A DNA stretch of 39,491 nt from Bacteroidales bacterium (GCA_022837485.1 JALHHH010000021.1:6488-45978); one strand, 5' to 3'; shown: positions 23,787 to 32,304, counted from the first letter of the stretch. The notes: generated from the letters alone by a model not told the origin. Made by a program: numbers and translations.

Positions 23787-23821
23787 TGAATTACAACGGA
23801 TTCAGCTAAAAACACTTGATA

Positions 23822-24571
23822 TTACATGGAAAAATCGAGAGAATTTTTCCGGGTTTTTTCATAGATTTTTTTACTAAAGATGTAGTATCGGGCGGGTTTG
23901 TGCGATACGCCACGTTCCTTTTCATTAATTGGGACGATATAAGGCATATTTGTCACCTTTTTTCTGAAGTTGCGCTTATCAAAGCTTACCCCCAAAATAA
24001 CCTCATAAAGTTTCTGCAATTGGCTCAGGGTAAATTTGTTAGGCAATAGCTCAAATCCGATGGGATTGCTCCGGAGCTCGGTTCGGAGGGTTTGAAGGGC
24101 TTCGTTTAGTATTTCAAGATGATCGAAAGCTAACTCACTGATTTGCGATACCGCCTGCCAGCGTGCGTTTTTCTGAAGCTGGAATTTGTTAATCTTATCC
24201 TGATCAATATTTATAAGTGAATAATAGGCAACCGTAACCACAACCTTTTCCGGATGCCCGATCTGTCTGAGCCATTCCATGTCCCGTTCAAGCCGGGTCA
24301 GTCTGTTTGGCGTTCCGATGGCAGCATACTGTTTTAAATATATGTTTTCAAGTCCGGTAAGTTCTTTAAGCACACGAGCGGCTGCCGTGTCAAGATCTTC
24401 ATCTGTACGCACCAGATCTCCCGGTAATTTAAGGTCGGTGTAGGTTGAGCCTTCAAACTGCATCTCCCGCTCTATAAGCAGTGCATTCAGCTTCCCGAAT
24501 TCAAAGCCGAATACGACACAATCAACCGATACATGGTAATTCAACCCCGTGTCCCGACTGGATATTCCCAT
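23822..24571 (-). CDS. NUDIX-domain transcriptional regulator (NrtR/AraR-like)
   Basis: A 249-residue protein with an N-terminal NUDIX-like domain (about 10-140) and a C-terminal winged helix (about 165-230; FTLSQLQKLYEVILG, FDKRNFRKKV). The NUDIX box is degenerate: the segment GDLVRTDEDLDTAAARVLKE, followed by LTG, lacks the REUXEE glutamate pattern, so it probably binds a sugar or nucleotide signal rather than cutting it. This layout is that of NrtR-family repressors, which in Bacteroides include the arabinose regulator AraR. The ATG at 24571 was chosen over a TTG three codons upstream. No sugar or NAD genes are nearby, so the regulated genes are not obvious. Confidence 0.85.
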   Translation of the reverse strand: MGISSRDTGLNYHVSVDCVVFGFEFGKLNALLIEREMQFEGSTYTDLKLPGDLVRTDEDLDTAAARVLKELTGLENIYLKQYAAIGTPNRLTRLERDMEWLRQIGHPEKVVVTVAYYSLINIDQDKINKFQLQKNARWQAVSQISELAFDHLEILNEALQTLRTELRSNPIGFELLPNKFTLSQLQKLYEVILGVSFDKRNFRKKVTNMPYIVPINEKERGVSHKPARYYIFSKKIYEKTRKNSLDFSM

Positions 24572-24869
24572 CTGAGGCAATTTTAATGAATGTTATTTCC
24601 TGTGTTAAGGCGGTAAATATACGCCAAAATGGTGGCCTTCAAAATTTCGAAGTAGTGTTTTTGTAATTGATTTGCATTTTATTTTTACACTAAGCCTTCA
24701 ATTAATTATTCTGCCGTTTATCAGGTTTTTTGACAATGGTACACTAAGGAATTCTCATGCGATTGAATTTTCGGATCCGACGTCTGTAAGGAAAGAGGGC
24801 GGAAGGGCTTGAGAGCATCATTCATTAGCAGCGGATGTCAGTAGCAGAACAGAGTTTTTAACCGGATGC
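24572..24869. other. Intergenic stretch upstream of the NUDIX-type regulator
   Basis: I see no protein or RNA gene here. Close to the regulator start there is an interrupted repeat GGCG (24609-24612) and CGCC (24622-24625) around GTAAATATA, a possible operator. No TAnnTTTG box was found on the minus strand in this stretch, so the regulator promoter is not clear. Confidence 0.4.
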
Positions 24870-24908
24870 AAAAAACCCGGTCATCCGCTTTTATACGTAA
24901 CGACCGGG
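24870..24908 (-). terminator. Rho-independent terminator of the cytochrome-b-like gene
   Basis: On the minus strand a 7-bp stem CCCGGTC/GACCGGG (24908-24902 with 24882-24876) is followed by six T (24875-24870). The 19-base loop is long. It lies 48 bases past the stop at 24957. Confidence 0.7.
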
Positions 24909-24956
24909 GCAGGAAGGCATTCCCGATTTATGGATATTGTTGCCGGTATTTATGGT

Positions 24957-25427
24957 CTATAGTCTGAACCAGGGCCGGGCTTCTCCCATAAATCCCATGG
25001 GAATCATAAGCAGAATAAGTACGAATGCTATACCCATCCAGATAATGGTTGATTTATGCTTCGAACGCGCATCCGCTTTGCGTTTTACCAATATGCTCCC
25101 TGTCTGCGCCAATACAATGGCGACAATGTTCAGAAAGGAATGCTCAACAGCCCAGAAACGCAGGGTTGAATTTTTCATGGCAGCACCAAAATCACTCAGG
25201 GCATGCATGGTAATGGGACTAAAAACAAAATATAACAACAGACCAAGGAGCAATTGCAAGTGGAGACTGCTCATGAAGATGAGTGAAGCAATTTTATGCT
25301 GCTTACCGTATTCGCATTGTTTCCTGCATCCGTTCAATGCCATAGCAATAACGGCGACGCCTGCAGCAAGCACTATCCAGCGGTTCCAGGAGTGCAGATA
25401 AAGAGAAATAGTGTAGAGTGTATTCAT
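24957..25427 (-). CDS. Four-helix membrane protein, cytochrome-b-like
   Basis: A 156-residue protein with four predicted membrane helices (about 15-35, 48-70, 88-110, 126-146). Conserved-looking histidines sit at the membrane faces: LHSWNRW near residue 12, SSLHLQLLLG near 55, and VEHSFLN near 95. That pattern matches a small Bacteroidota membrane family often labelled cytochrome B, and the histidines could hold heme, but I cannot confirm heme binding. It is a single-gene unit: lolA ends 132 bases upstream with its own terminator, and a terminator follows this gene. Its promoter is not evident. Confidence 0.65.
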   Translation of the reverse strand: MNTLYTISLYLHSWNRWIVLAAGVAVIAMALNGCRKQCEYGKQHKIASLIFMSSLHLQLLLGLLLYFVFSPITMHALSDFGAAMKNSTLRFWAVEHSFLNIVAIVLAQTGSILVKRKADARSKHKSTIIWMGIAFVLILLMIPMGFMGEARPWFRL

Positions 25428-25513
25428 CGTTTCTGGTTTGGTTTTTCATACAACGCTTAGACGATGAACATGTTCACAACTTCTGTATTTTCTGGTATCC
25501 CGCCTGAGGACTT

Positions 25514-25539
25514 AAAAAAAAGAAGGTCCGGAAGGGCCT
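25514..25539 (-). terminator. Probable terminator of the ftsK-lolA transcript
   Basis: On the minus strand AGGCCC (25539-25534) pairs with GGACCT (25529-25524) over 6 bp with one C-A mismatch and a 4-base loop, followed by TC and eight T (25521-25514). It begins 20 bases past the lolA stop. Confidence 0.55.
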
Positions 25540-25559
25540 GGGTCCTGGTTGTCACTGAA

Positions 25560-26189
25560 TCAGCGCATGTCAATTTCGTCAACACCGGGATGCTCCTCGG
25601 CTCTGAATGAAAACATGCTGTCCTTGAATGGGATATCGGTCTCAAATTTGTTGACCGTGTAAGTATAAACACTGCCGTTCTTGTCGTAAATCGAAATGCT
25701 GCTGAGCATTTTCTTCGACTTTTCGATGGTGATTCTTACTTTATTGAAGTTTTTCTTCTGTATAGGGGTTAGTTCAATAATCTGATTTTTGGCATTTTCC
25801 TCAATCAGCTTTGGCCTGAAGTTTTCGCTGTAATTATTGAGCAGAGAGGTAGGAGAGAAGCTTTCCTCATCGTGGCTAACGTTGTTGATCTGAACTTCGT
25901 TGGCATCCTTCAGAAACGTCCAGACGGTTTTACCATTGCTGATAACTTCCTGTCCGGAGAAAGTAAGCTTGTAGCTGTCGCCTTTCGAGATAATGGTTCC
26001 TTTAAAGCTGTCGTTGATCTTTTGGGCTTTGTTTTCCATCTGGTAGGTAAAATCTATACGGATGGTTTTAAAGGATTTGGTCTTAATTGAAACTTCATCC
26101 AGGATTGCTTTTGCTTTTTTGTCTGTTTGAGCACCGGCAGTAATCGGGAAGATTAACGCAGCAGTAAGTAATGCGATTATTGTTTTCAT
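25560..26189 (-). CDS. lolA: LolA-like outer-membrane lipoprotein carrier protein
   Basis: A 209-residue periplasmic carrier of the LolA family, which moves lipoproteins from the inner to the outer membrane. It has a signal peptide (MKTIIALLTAALIFPITAGAQ) and then the half-barrel pattern: SFKTIRIDFTYQMENKAQ, FKGTIISKGDSYKLTFSGQEVISNGKTVWTF (key parts KGDSYKL and ISNGKTVWTF) and a C-terminal VYTYTVNKFETDIPFKDSMF (20 residues). The ATG at 26189 was chosen; a frame extension to 26210 would overlap the ftsK end. It follows ftsK by 10 bases, a pairing seen widely in Bacteroidota, and a terminator follows. Confidence 0.9.
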   Translation of the reverse strand: MKTIIALLTAALIFPITAGAQTDKKAKAILDEVSIKTKSFKTIRIDFTYQMENKAQKINDSFKGTIISKGDSYKLTFSGQEVISNGKTVWTFLKDANEVQINNVSHDEESFSPTSLLNNYSENFRPKLIEENAKNQIIELTPIQKKNFNKVRITIEKSKKMLSSISIYDKNGSVYTYTVNKFETDIPFKDSMFSFRAEEHPGVDEIDMR

Positions 26190-26199
26190 TCGTTGAATT

Positions 26200-28719
26200 T
26201 CAAATTTCAAAATCGGTTTGTTTGCGGTCGGTGTTAAGGTCTTTCAAAAATTGTTCCAAAGCAAACTCATTCGCCACTTTTACATCTCTTGCCTTACTGC
26301 CTTCAAATTGTCCGACAATGCCTGCTGCCTCAAGTTGGTCGATGATTCGGCCGGCCCGATTGTATCCCAGCTTTAGCTTACGCTGAAGCAGAGAGGTGCT
26401 GCCCTGCTGAGCCTGGACTATAATACGTGCGGCATCCTCAAAGAGTTCATCGCGTTCCCCGGCATCGTAATCAACCTCCTTGACATCTTGTTCTTCAATA
26501 AACTCAGGTAAATGGTAGGCATCAGGATAAGCCCGCTGCGAGCCGATAAATTCCGTGATGCGTTCTACTTCGTGGGTGTCGACGAACGCACATTGCAGGC
26601 GGATAAGATCGCTGCCGGTCGATAGAAGCATGTCGCCTCTTCCAACTAGCTGATCGGCTCCTCCGGTGTCGAGAATGGTTCTGGAGTCGATTTTCGAAAT
26701 AACCCTAAAAGCGATACGTGCAGGGAAGTTGGCTTTTATCGTTCCGGTAATAATGTTTACTGAAGGTCTTTGCGTTGCAATAACCAGGTGAATGCCAATA
26801 GCGCGTGCAAGCTGAGCAAGACGGGTTAGCGGCGTTTCAATCTCTTTGCCGGCCGTCATAATCAGATCAGCGAATTCGTCGATAACAACGATAATGTAAG
26901 GCAGATAACGGTGCCCGTTCATGGGATTTAATCTGCGATCGACAAATTTGGTGTTGTATTCTTTTATGTTGCGAACCTGAGCATCTTTCAGCAGATCGTA
27001 ACGGTTATCCATCTCAATGTTGAGGGAGTTGAGCGTACGTACCACCTTACGGGTGTCCGTAATGATTGCCTCTTCCGAATCGGGCAGTTTGGCCAGAAAA
27101 TGCCGTTCAATCTTTGAGAACAGCGTAAGCTCTACCTTCTTGGGGTCAATCATTACGAATTTAACCTGAGCGGGATGCTTCTTGTAAAGTATGGAAGCGA
27201 TTATTGCATTCAGTCCGACGGATTTACCCTGACCGGTAGCCCCTGCCATCAATATGTGCGGCATACGGGTAAGATCGGCGATGTAGGCCTCGTTCTGGAT
27301 GGTTTTCCCCATCCCGAAAGGAAGTTCATATTTCGAGGAAACAAACTTTTCATTCCCAATGATCGACTTCATGGGAACAATTTCGGGCTTCAGGTTTGGC
27401 ACCTCTATGCCAATGGTTCCCTTTCCGGGAATTGGAGCGATGATACGGATTCCCATGGCTGCCAGACTCAGGGCAATGTCGTCTTCAAGGTTTTTTATCT
27501 TTGAAATCCGTACCCCGGGGGCAGGTATAATCTCATACAATGTAACAGTCGGGCCAATGGTTGCCTTTATTTTGTCGATCTGAATGTTATAGTTTGCCAG
27601 GGTGTCGACAATGCGGTTTTTGTTGGCCTCAAGCTCTTCCTTTTGGACACTGATACTGGTTACTGAGCCATAATCGTCGAGCAGATCCAGAGTCGGGAAC
27701 TGATAACTGGAGAGATCGAGCGTCGGGTCAAATTCAGTATCTACCGTGAATCGTTCCGGTGCGTCGGGTTCCGGTTGCTTTTGTTCCAGGCTTTCCGGAT
27801 TTTCGATGGTGAGCTCAATCTCCGGACTTGTACGGGCAGCATCAGAAAACGTTACCGGATCCTGGAGTCCACTTTCGGTTGAGAGCTGAACTTCACGGCT
27901 GCCGACAAACGTATTCTCTTTTTCGTTGTCGTTAACGGCAAATTCAACGGTATTATATTTGTCCTCTTCCCTGGCACTGCCGCTCTTTAATGTATTCCCG
28001 GCTTTCATTGCCACAATGGGTTCTGATTCAGAGTGCTCCTCGTCTTCGAAGGAGGTGCCGGCGTCCGGGCGTTTTGGCAGTTCAAGAGCTACGTTAAAGG
28101 CAAAAACCAATATTACCAGCAATAAAAATATCAAAAAAATGGCTGTGCCGGGTTTTCCAAGCAATCCCTCCAGCCAGGAGGCTCCCTGGTAACCCGATAT
28201 CCCTCCCAGAATATTATAAGGCGTTTGTTTCAGAAGGAATCCGAGGGTCACAGGCAACCACAGCATGCCGAGAAGTGAGTTGCGAATGGTTTTAGCAACC
28301 GGAAGTACCGAAATTCTCAGCGCCATGCGTAATCCGGAAACGACCAGCATAAGAATCAGGAGATATGCAGCAATGCCAAATCCTTTCTTTATCAGTTGAA
28401 TTGATAATGCTGCACCAAGCCTTCCGGTCCAGTTTTTCGCTTCTTTGGTTGTGTCGAAGAGAATTTCCCGGAACGAATAGGTGCTAAAAAAGTCATCGGA
28501 CTTCCAATCAAAATACAATAACAAATAGGATGAAAATGCAAAAAGCAGGTAAATGGCAGATAAGATAAAGAATACTCCAACAATCTTTTCAGCTCTGCCG
28601 TCGATCAGCCAGGAAGGGAGGGCTGCTCTTTTTTTCTTCGGACGGCTTTTGGAAGGTGAGTCATCAAACTCATCTTTCCTGACTGTGCTTTTCTTTAATG
28701 TGTTTCCCTTTCTGGCCAT
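26200..28719 (-). CDS. ftsK: DNA translocase FtsK
   Basis: Pumps chromosomal DNA through the closing septum and helps resolve dimers. The 839 residues comprise a basic N-terminal tail, four membrane helices (about 48-205), an acidic linker (about 215-335), the alpha/beta motor with Walker A GATGQGKS near residue 490 and Walker B VVIDEFADL, and a C-terminal gamma winged helix (LLQRKLKLGYNRAGRIIDQL, then LEAAGIVG) that in the family reads KOPS sequences. All motor motifs look intact. A -7 box (TACATTTG) lies 23 bases upstream. lolA follows after 10 bases in the same transcript. Confidence 0.97.
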   Translation of the reverse strand: MARKGNTLKKSTVRKDEFDDSPSKSRPKKKRAALPSWLIDGRAEKIVGVFFILSAIYLLFAFSSYLLLYFDWKSDDFFSTYSFREILFDTTKEAKNWTGRLGAALSIQLIKKGFGIAAYLLILMLVVSGLRMALRISVLPVAKTIRNSLLGMLWLPVTLGFLLKQTPYNILGGISGYQGASWLEGLLGKPGTAIFLIFLLLVILVFAFNVALELPKRPDAGTSFEDEEHSESEPIVAMKAGNTLKSGSAREEDKYNTVEFAVNDNEKENTFVGSREVQLSTESGLQDPVTFSDAARTSPEIELTIENPESLEQKQPEPDAPERFTVDTEFDPTLDLSSYQFPTLDLLDDYGSVTSISVQKEELEANKNRIVDTLANYNIQIDKIKATIGPTVTLYEIIPAPGVRISKIKNLEDDIALSLAAMGIRIIAPIPGKGTIGIEVPNLKPEIVPMKSIIGNEKFVSSKYELPFGMGKTIQNEAYIADLTRMPHILMAGATGQGKSVGLNAIIASILYKKHPAQVKFVMIDPKKVELTLFSKIERHFLAKLPDSEEAIITDTRKVVRTLNSLNIEMDNRYDLLKDAQVRNIKEYNTKFVDRRLNPMNGHRYLPYIIVVIDEFADLIMTAGKEIETPLTRLAQLARAIGIHLVIATQRPSVNIITGTIKANFPARIAFRVISKIDSRTILDTGGADQLVGRGDMLLSTGSDLIRLQCAFVDTHEVERITEFIGSQRAYPDAYHLPEFIEEQDVKEVDYDAGERDELFEDAARIIVQAQQGSTSLLQRKLKLGYNRAGRIIDQLEAAGIVGQFEGSKARDVKVANEFALEQFLKDLNTDRKQTDFEI

Positions 28720-28742
28720 AGGGGGATTCTAAATGCTGATTG

Positions 28743-28750
28743 CAAATGTA
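28743..28750 (-). promoter_or_regulatory. -7 promoter box for ftsK-lolA
   Basis: Reads TACATTTG on the minus strand, matching TAnnTTTG, 23 bases before the ftsK ATG and 10 bases past the large hairpin. No clear -33 TTG. Confidence 0.55.
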
Positions 28751-28760
28751 CTAAATACAA

Positions 28761-28830
28761 GCTGACCTTTGGCGGGAATTCAGCCCCTTTTTCCATGGGA
28801 TTCCGGGGCGATTCCCGGCATCAGGTCAGC
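28761..28830 (-). terminator. Three-tier hairpin between DUF4412 and ftsK, probable terminator or structured element
   Basis: Three nested pairings: GCTGACC (28761-28767) with GGTCAGC (28824-28830), CGGGAAT (28773-28779) with ATTCCCG (28811-28817), and CCCC (28784-28787) with GGGG (28805-28808). This gives about 18 paired bases with small internal loops. On the minus strand it begins 20 bases past the DUF4412 stop and is followed by TTGTATTT, a poor T-tract. It could end the long parA-to-DUF4412 transcript or be a structured RNA. Confidence 0.5.
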
Positions 28831-28850
28831 CGGCAGTATTCTTTTTCAGT

Positions 28851-29528
28851 TTAATAACCACCAAACATCTGGCGAAGCTGTTCGGGTGTCATCTCTTTGT
28901 AGTCCGACGGAACTTCAAATTCCTTGTTTGAAACCTTACCCTTCTCAACGCTGACAGCCGTCAGGAACATTTCCATTCCCTGAAGTTTGAAGGTGAATTC
29001 CATCGGAATGCCGGGCAATGTTCTGTATTCGTTGTCGTAGAATAACCGGTTGTTTCCGATGTCCTCCGAAAACCAAACGATAACGGGCGACTCTTTGCTC
29101 TTTTCGTCACCATAATGGATTTCAGCTTTTTTGCATTTGTATCCGGCTATATCCCTGGTTTCTGCAGTTACAGTAACAACAGGTTCTTTGGGGGCAGTCA
29201 TCCTTTCGGCCCGGTTGGGCTTAACGGCCAGTTTTTGACCCATAACGTCGGCAAGCACTATAGTGGTCTGCAGATCGGCATCCGAGAGGATGATCTGACT
29301 TACACCGGACATAAAAAGCTCCAGGCGGGCTTTGTTTCCGTTTAATGCAACCTTCATCTTGTTGGGCAGCATGGCCGACTGGGCGGCATCCGATCCCGAT
29401 CCCGGGAAACTAACGTTATAGGTAATATAACCTTTAAATGAGCTTCCGGATCTTTGTGCTTCGGCAACATTTATTCCGGCTGTTGCAGATAGAATTATGA
29501 GTGCAAAAGTTATCAGATTATTTTTCAT
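28851..29528 (-). CDS. DUF4412-like secreted protein
   Basis: A 225-residue exported protein with a signal peptide (ending GINVAEAQ). The body is beta-rich: FKGYITYNVSFPG, KMKVALNGNKARLEL, then TRDIAGYKCKKAEIHYGDEK and PVIVWFSEDIG, and near the end GIPMEFTFKLQGMEMFLTAV. That order is the pattern of the DUF4412/GLPGLI-type periplasmic proteins of Bacteroidota, whose role is unknown. The final residues (MTPEQLRQMFGGY) are a common tail. The peptidyl-prolyl isomerase gene ends 20 bases upstream, so this is probably the last gene of the parA-led run. A large hairpin follows. Confidence 0.8.
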   Translation of the reverse strand: MKNNLITFALIILSATAGINVAEAQRSGSSFKGYITYNVSFPGSGSDAAQSAMLPNKMKVALNGNKARLELFMSGVSQIILSDADLQTTIVLADVMGQKLAVKPNRAERMTAPKEPVVTVTAETRDIAGYKCKKAEIHYGDEKSKESPVIVWFSEDIGNNRLFYDNEYRTLPGIPMEFTFKLQGMEMFLTAVSVEKGKVSNKEFEVPSDYKEMTPEQLRQMFGGY

Positions 29529-29548
29529 ATTTTTTACTTTTAAGTGAA

Positions 29549-29992
29549 TTACCCGTTGGATTCGGTGATTTTTATGGAGAGAATTTTATCGCCGGCACGA
29601 ATTTTATCGATTACATCAAGGCCCTCGTAAACTTTTCCGAAACACGTGTGATTGCGGTCAAGGTGCTGTGTGTTCTCGCGGTTATGGCAAATAAAAAACT
29701 GGGATCCTCCTGTGTTACGACCAGCATGAGCCATGGAAAGCACACCCCTGTCGTGGTATTGATTGTCGCCGTCAAGCTCGCAGTTGATGGAATATCCCGG
29801 TCCACCGGCTCCGGTACCGTGCGGACAGCCGCCCTGGATTACGAAGCCCGGGATAACCCTGTGAAAAGTGAGCCCGTCGTAAAATCCGCTTTTCGAAAGT
29901 TTTACAAAATTTGTAACTGTATTCGGGGCGTCGTTTTCGTAAAATGCAACCTTCATTACCCCCTTATCGGTGTGAATTTCTCCGGTAATCAT
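29549..29992 (-). CDS. Cyclophilin-type peptidyl-prolyl isomerase
   Basis: A 147-residue cis-trans proline isomerase. No signal peptide is present, so it is probably cytoplasmic. Family motifs: FYDGLTFHRVIPGFVIQGG (active-site Arg in FHRV), GVLSMAHAGRNTGGSQFFI, given as SMAHAGRNTGGSQFFI, and LDRNHTCFGKVYEGLDV. The usual GDPTGTG segment reads GCPHGTGAGGPG, a common variant. It lies 20 bases after lepB and 20 bases before the DUF4412-like gene on the same strand, fitting a shared transcript with envelope-export genes. Confidence 0.95.
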   Translation of the reverse strand: MITGEIHTDKGVMKVAFYENDAPNTVTNFVKLSKSGFYDGLTFHRVIPGFVIQGGCPHGTGAGGPGYSINCELDGDNQYHDRGVLSMAHAGRNTGGSQFFICHNRENTQHLDRNHTCFGKVYEGLDVIDKIRAGDKILSIKITESNG

Positions 29993-30012
29993 GATTTTGT
30001 TTTTTTTAGATA

Positions 30013-31521
30013 TTAATGAATTGTCCTGAAAAGCTTGTTAAACCTGATTTTTCCTCCAAATAACGGCTTTCTGTTGTCGAGTGAAAGCCATACAAAAACC
30101 GCTTTGCCTACAATATGATCCTGGGGCACAAATCCCCAGAATCTGGAATCGGCTGAGTTGAGCCGGTTGTCGCCCATCATCCAGAAATAATCCATGCGGA
30201 ATGTGTAGGATGTTGCAGGCTTTCCATTTATTAAAATGGTATTGCCGTTCACTTCTAGGTTATTTAATTCGTAGTTTTTTATGATGCGTTCGTAGAGAAC
30301 TATGTTCTTTGGATTGATTTCAACGGTCGCACCTGCTTTAGGAATTACAAGAGGCCCGTAGTTGTCAACGTTCCAGGCATATGCAGAATCGAAGGGGAAT
30401 ATGTACGGCTGCCAGAATCCTTTCGGCTGTACGATCTTCTTTACTTCTTTCACATTAACAAAGGAGCGGATTTTTTCAGCGGCCGTAGCTGTCAGCGTTA
30501 ACATTATCTCATCGTGTCCCAAAACGGAGATGTCGTCCGTAACGCCCAGTTTTTCGAGTGCCATCGGATTAATTCTTGTACCATCGGTTCGGACAATATA
30601 CTTAAATTGTGCCTGTTCGGGAAGTTCCGCGGCTCTGCCATTGATGTACACCACCTGGTCAATGATCTCAAGTGTATCGCCCGGAATTGCCAGACAGCGT
30701 TTGATATAGTTTTCGCGTTTGTCGACCGGACGATAAACAACGTCACCGAAATTAACTTTATCGGTCCATACCCTCTGCCTGGTGTAATCCCTTACCAATG
30801 CATAATAACTTTGATTTTGAACCTTAAGGGCAACGGTATCGCCATCAGGGTAATTAAAAACCACCACATCGTTATTCTTGATTTTTGTAAATCCGGGAAA
30901 CCGGTAATACGGAAGTTTTACCCACTCCACATAGGATTTGGTACTTTGTGTAAGGGGCATTGTATGATGAACAAACGGAAAGGCTATGGGAGTATTTGGA
31001 ACCTTAGGGCCGTAGCTGAGCTTGCTGACAAACAGGAAGTCGCCCACAAGCAGGGACTTCTCCATGGACGGTGTGGGAATGGTGTAGGCTTCTATCATAA
31101 AAATCCGGATGATAGATGCAGCAATTACCGCAAAAATGATGGCATCCACCCATTCACGTGTGGCTGATTTTTTAACTTTAACCCTTTGTGATGGTGCGGT
31201 ATAGTCACCGGCTTTTTTTGTCCCCAGCCAGGGAAGATAGGCATAAGGAAAAATCACTGCCAGGGCTTGCTGCCCGAGACTGTGTATTTTGTAACACTTA
31301 AGCGTTTCAACTACCATCAGCATGACCATAAAGGCATTGATGAAAGGCATGGCAAGGAAGATAAACCACCACAGCGGTTTGTCGATTATTTTCAGCCACA
31401 GGTAGTAATTATACACGGGAATGGCCGATTTCCAGCCTTCATACCTTGCAGATTGAAATGTTTTCCAAAGGAGTATGGGAAAAAAGATCAGAACGAGAAT
31501 CAGGATGATGTTTGGTGACAT
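30013..31521 (-). CDS. lepB: Signal peptidase I, large Bacteroidota form
   Basis: Cleaves signal peptides from exported proteins at the inner membrane. The 502 residues are typical of the Bacteroidota form, which adds an N-terminal membrane domain (helices at about 3-20, 50-72 and 85-98; DUF5684-like) before the catalytic part. A further membrane segment (about 126-142) precedes the catalytic Ser152 in IPTPSMEKSLLVGDF. The general base is Lys274 in NYIKRCLAIPGD, and the conserved MMGDNRLNSADSRFWGFVP box is near residue 455. A long insertion between the Lys and GDN boxes is also usual for this group. dapB lies 42 bases upstream and the cyclophilin gene 20 bases downstream. Confidence 0.95.
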   Translation of the reverse strand: MSPNIILILVLIFFPILLWKTFQSARYEGWKSAIPVYNYYLWLKIIDKPLWWFIFLAMPFINAFMVMLMVVETLKCYKIHSLGQQALAVIFPYAYLPWLGTKKAGDYTAPSQRVKVKKSATREWVDAIIFAVIAASIIRIFMIEAYTIPTPSMEKSLLVGDFLFVSKLSYGPKVPNTPIAFPFVHHTMPLTQSTKSYVEWVKLPYYRFPGFTKIKNNDVVVFNYPDGDTVALKVQNQSYYALVRDYTRQRVWTDKVNFGDVVYRPVDKRENYIKRCLAIPGDTLEIIDQVVYINGRAAELPEQAQFKYIVRTDGTRINPMALEKLGVTDDISVLGHDEIMLTLTATAAEKIRSFVNVKEVKKIVQPKGFWQPYIFPFDSAYAWNVDNYGPLVIPKAGATVEINPKNIVLYERIIKNYELNNLEVNGNTILINGKPATSYTFRMDYFWMMGDNRLNSADSRFWGFVPQDHIVGKAVFVWLSLDNRKPLFGGKIRFNKLFRTIH

Positions 31522-31563
31522 AATTTTACTTTAGAATGATCTTAATAGCCTGAAGATGCAATA

Positions 31564-32304
31564 TTAATGTTTTTTCGTGCTGGTCTGACCCAGTCCAAGC
31601 AGGTCGGCCATGCCGAACATTCCGGTACGGCCCTGAATCCATTCGGCTGCCATCACGGCTCCTTCAGCAAACCCCTGTCGGTTGTGCGCGGTGTGTTTCA
31701 GCTCAATCATGTCAGCAGAACCGCTCCATGTAACAAAATGTGTGCCGGGGATTTCTCCTGTCCGTTCACTGCTTACAGGAATCAGACCTTTGCCTTTTTC
31801 GGTTCCCGGCTGCCATCTGTTGTACCTGGTGTTTGTATCAATTATCCCGGATGCAAGTGCAATGGCAGTCCCGCTGGGTGCGTCCAGCTTATGGATGTGA
31901 TGAATTTCATGAACAGAGGCGGAATAATTCTGCAGGTTTTCCATCAAACGGGAAAGAGTACGGTTGATCTCAAAAAAGATGTTCACTCCGATGCTGAAAT
32001 TCGGTGCGTAAAAGAACGACCGGTTTTCCCGGAGACAGCGTGCACTGACCTGTTCGAGACGGTCGTTCCAGCCTGTTGTACCTGAAACAACCGGAAGCCC
32101 AAGATCAAAACACCGGTTTACGGCAGTATACGCGGATTCCGGCGTGCTGAAATCGATTACAACAATGGAGTCTCCGGCTGCCGGAATAAACCGCCCCCAG
32201 TCATCCGGCGAATCGAGTCTTGCAATAATAAAATGCCCCCGGGCTGAAGCGGCTTTTTCCACTTCTTTTCCCATTCTTCCGTATCCCGATAATGCGATGT
32301 TCAA
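31564..32304 (-). CDS. dapB: 4-hydroxy-tetrahydrodipicolinate reductase
   Basis: Catalyses the second committed step of the lysine and meso-diaminopimelate pathway, which also supplies peptidoglycan. The 246 residues include the nucleotide-binding NIALSGYGRMGKEVE at the N-terminus, FSTPESAYTAVN, GTTGWNDRLEQV and the active-site segment EIHHIHKLDAPSGTA with the catalytic His and Lys. The C-terminal RTGMFGMADLLGL is typical. There is no ATG near the family N-terminus; TTG at 32304 gives the right start and a stop lies nine codons upstream, so the TTG start is well supported. DUF5683 ends 16 bases upstream and lepB starts 42 bases downstream, in the usual Bacteroidota order. Confidence 0.96.
   Translation of the reverse strand: MNIALSGYGRMGKEVEKAASARGHFIIARLDSPDDWGRFIPAAGDSIVVIDFSTPESAYTAVNRCFDLGLPVVSGTTGWNDRLEQVSARCLRENRSFFYAPNFSIGVNIFFEINRTLSRLMENLQNYSASVHEIHHIHKLDAPSGTAIALASGIIDTNTRYNRWQPGTEKGKGLIPVSSERTGEIPGTHFVTWSGSADMIELKHTAHNRQGFAEGAVMAAEWIQGRTGMFGMADLLGLGQTSTKKH

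Noticed and set aside
29501..30016. A 171-codon plus-strand open frame over the cyclophilin gene
   Set aside because: It is the complement of a well-conserved isomerase and shows no domain of its own.
30514..31167. A 217-codon plus-strand open frame inside lepB
   Set aside because: It lies antisense to strongly conserved signal peptidase sequence and has no family resemblance.
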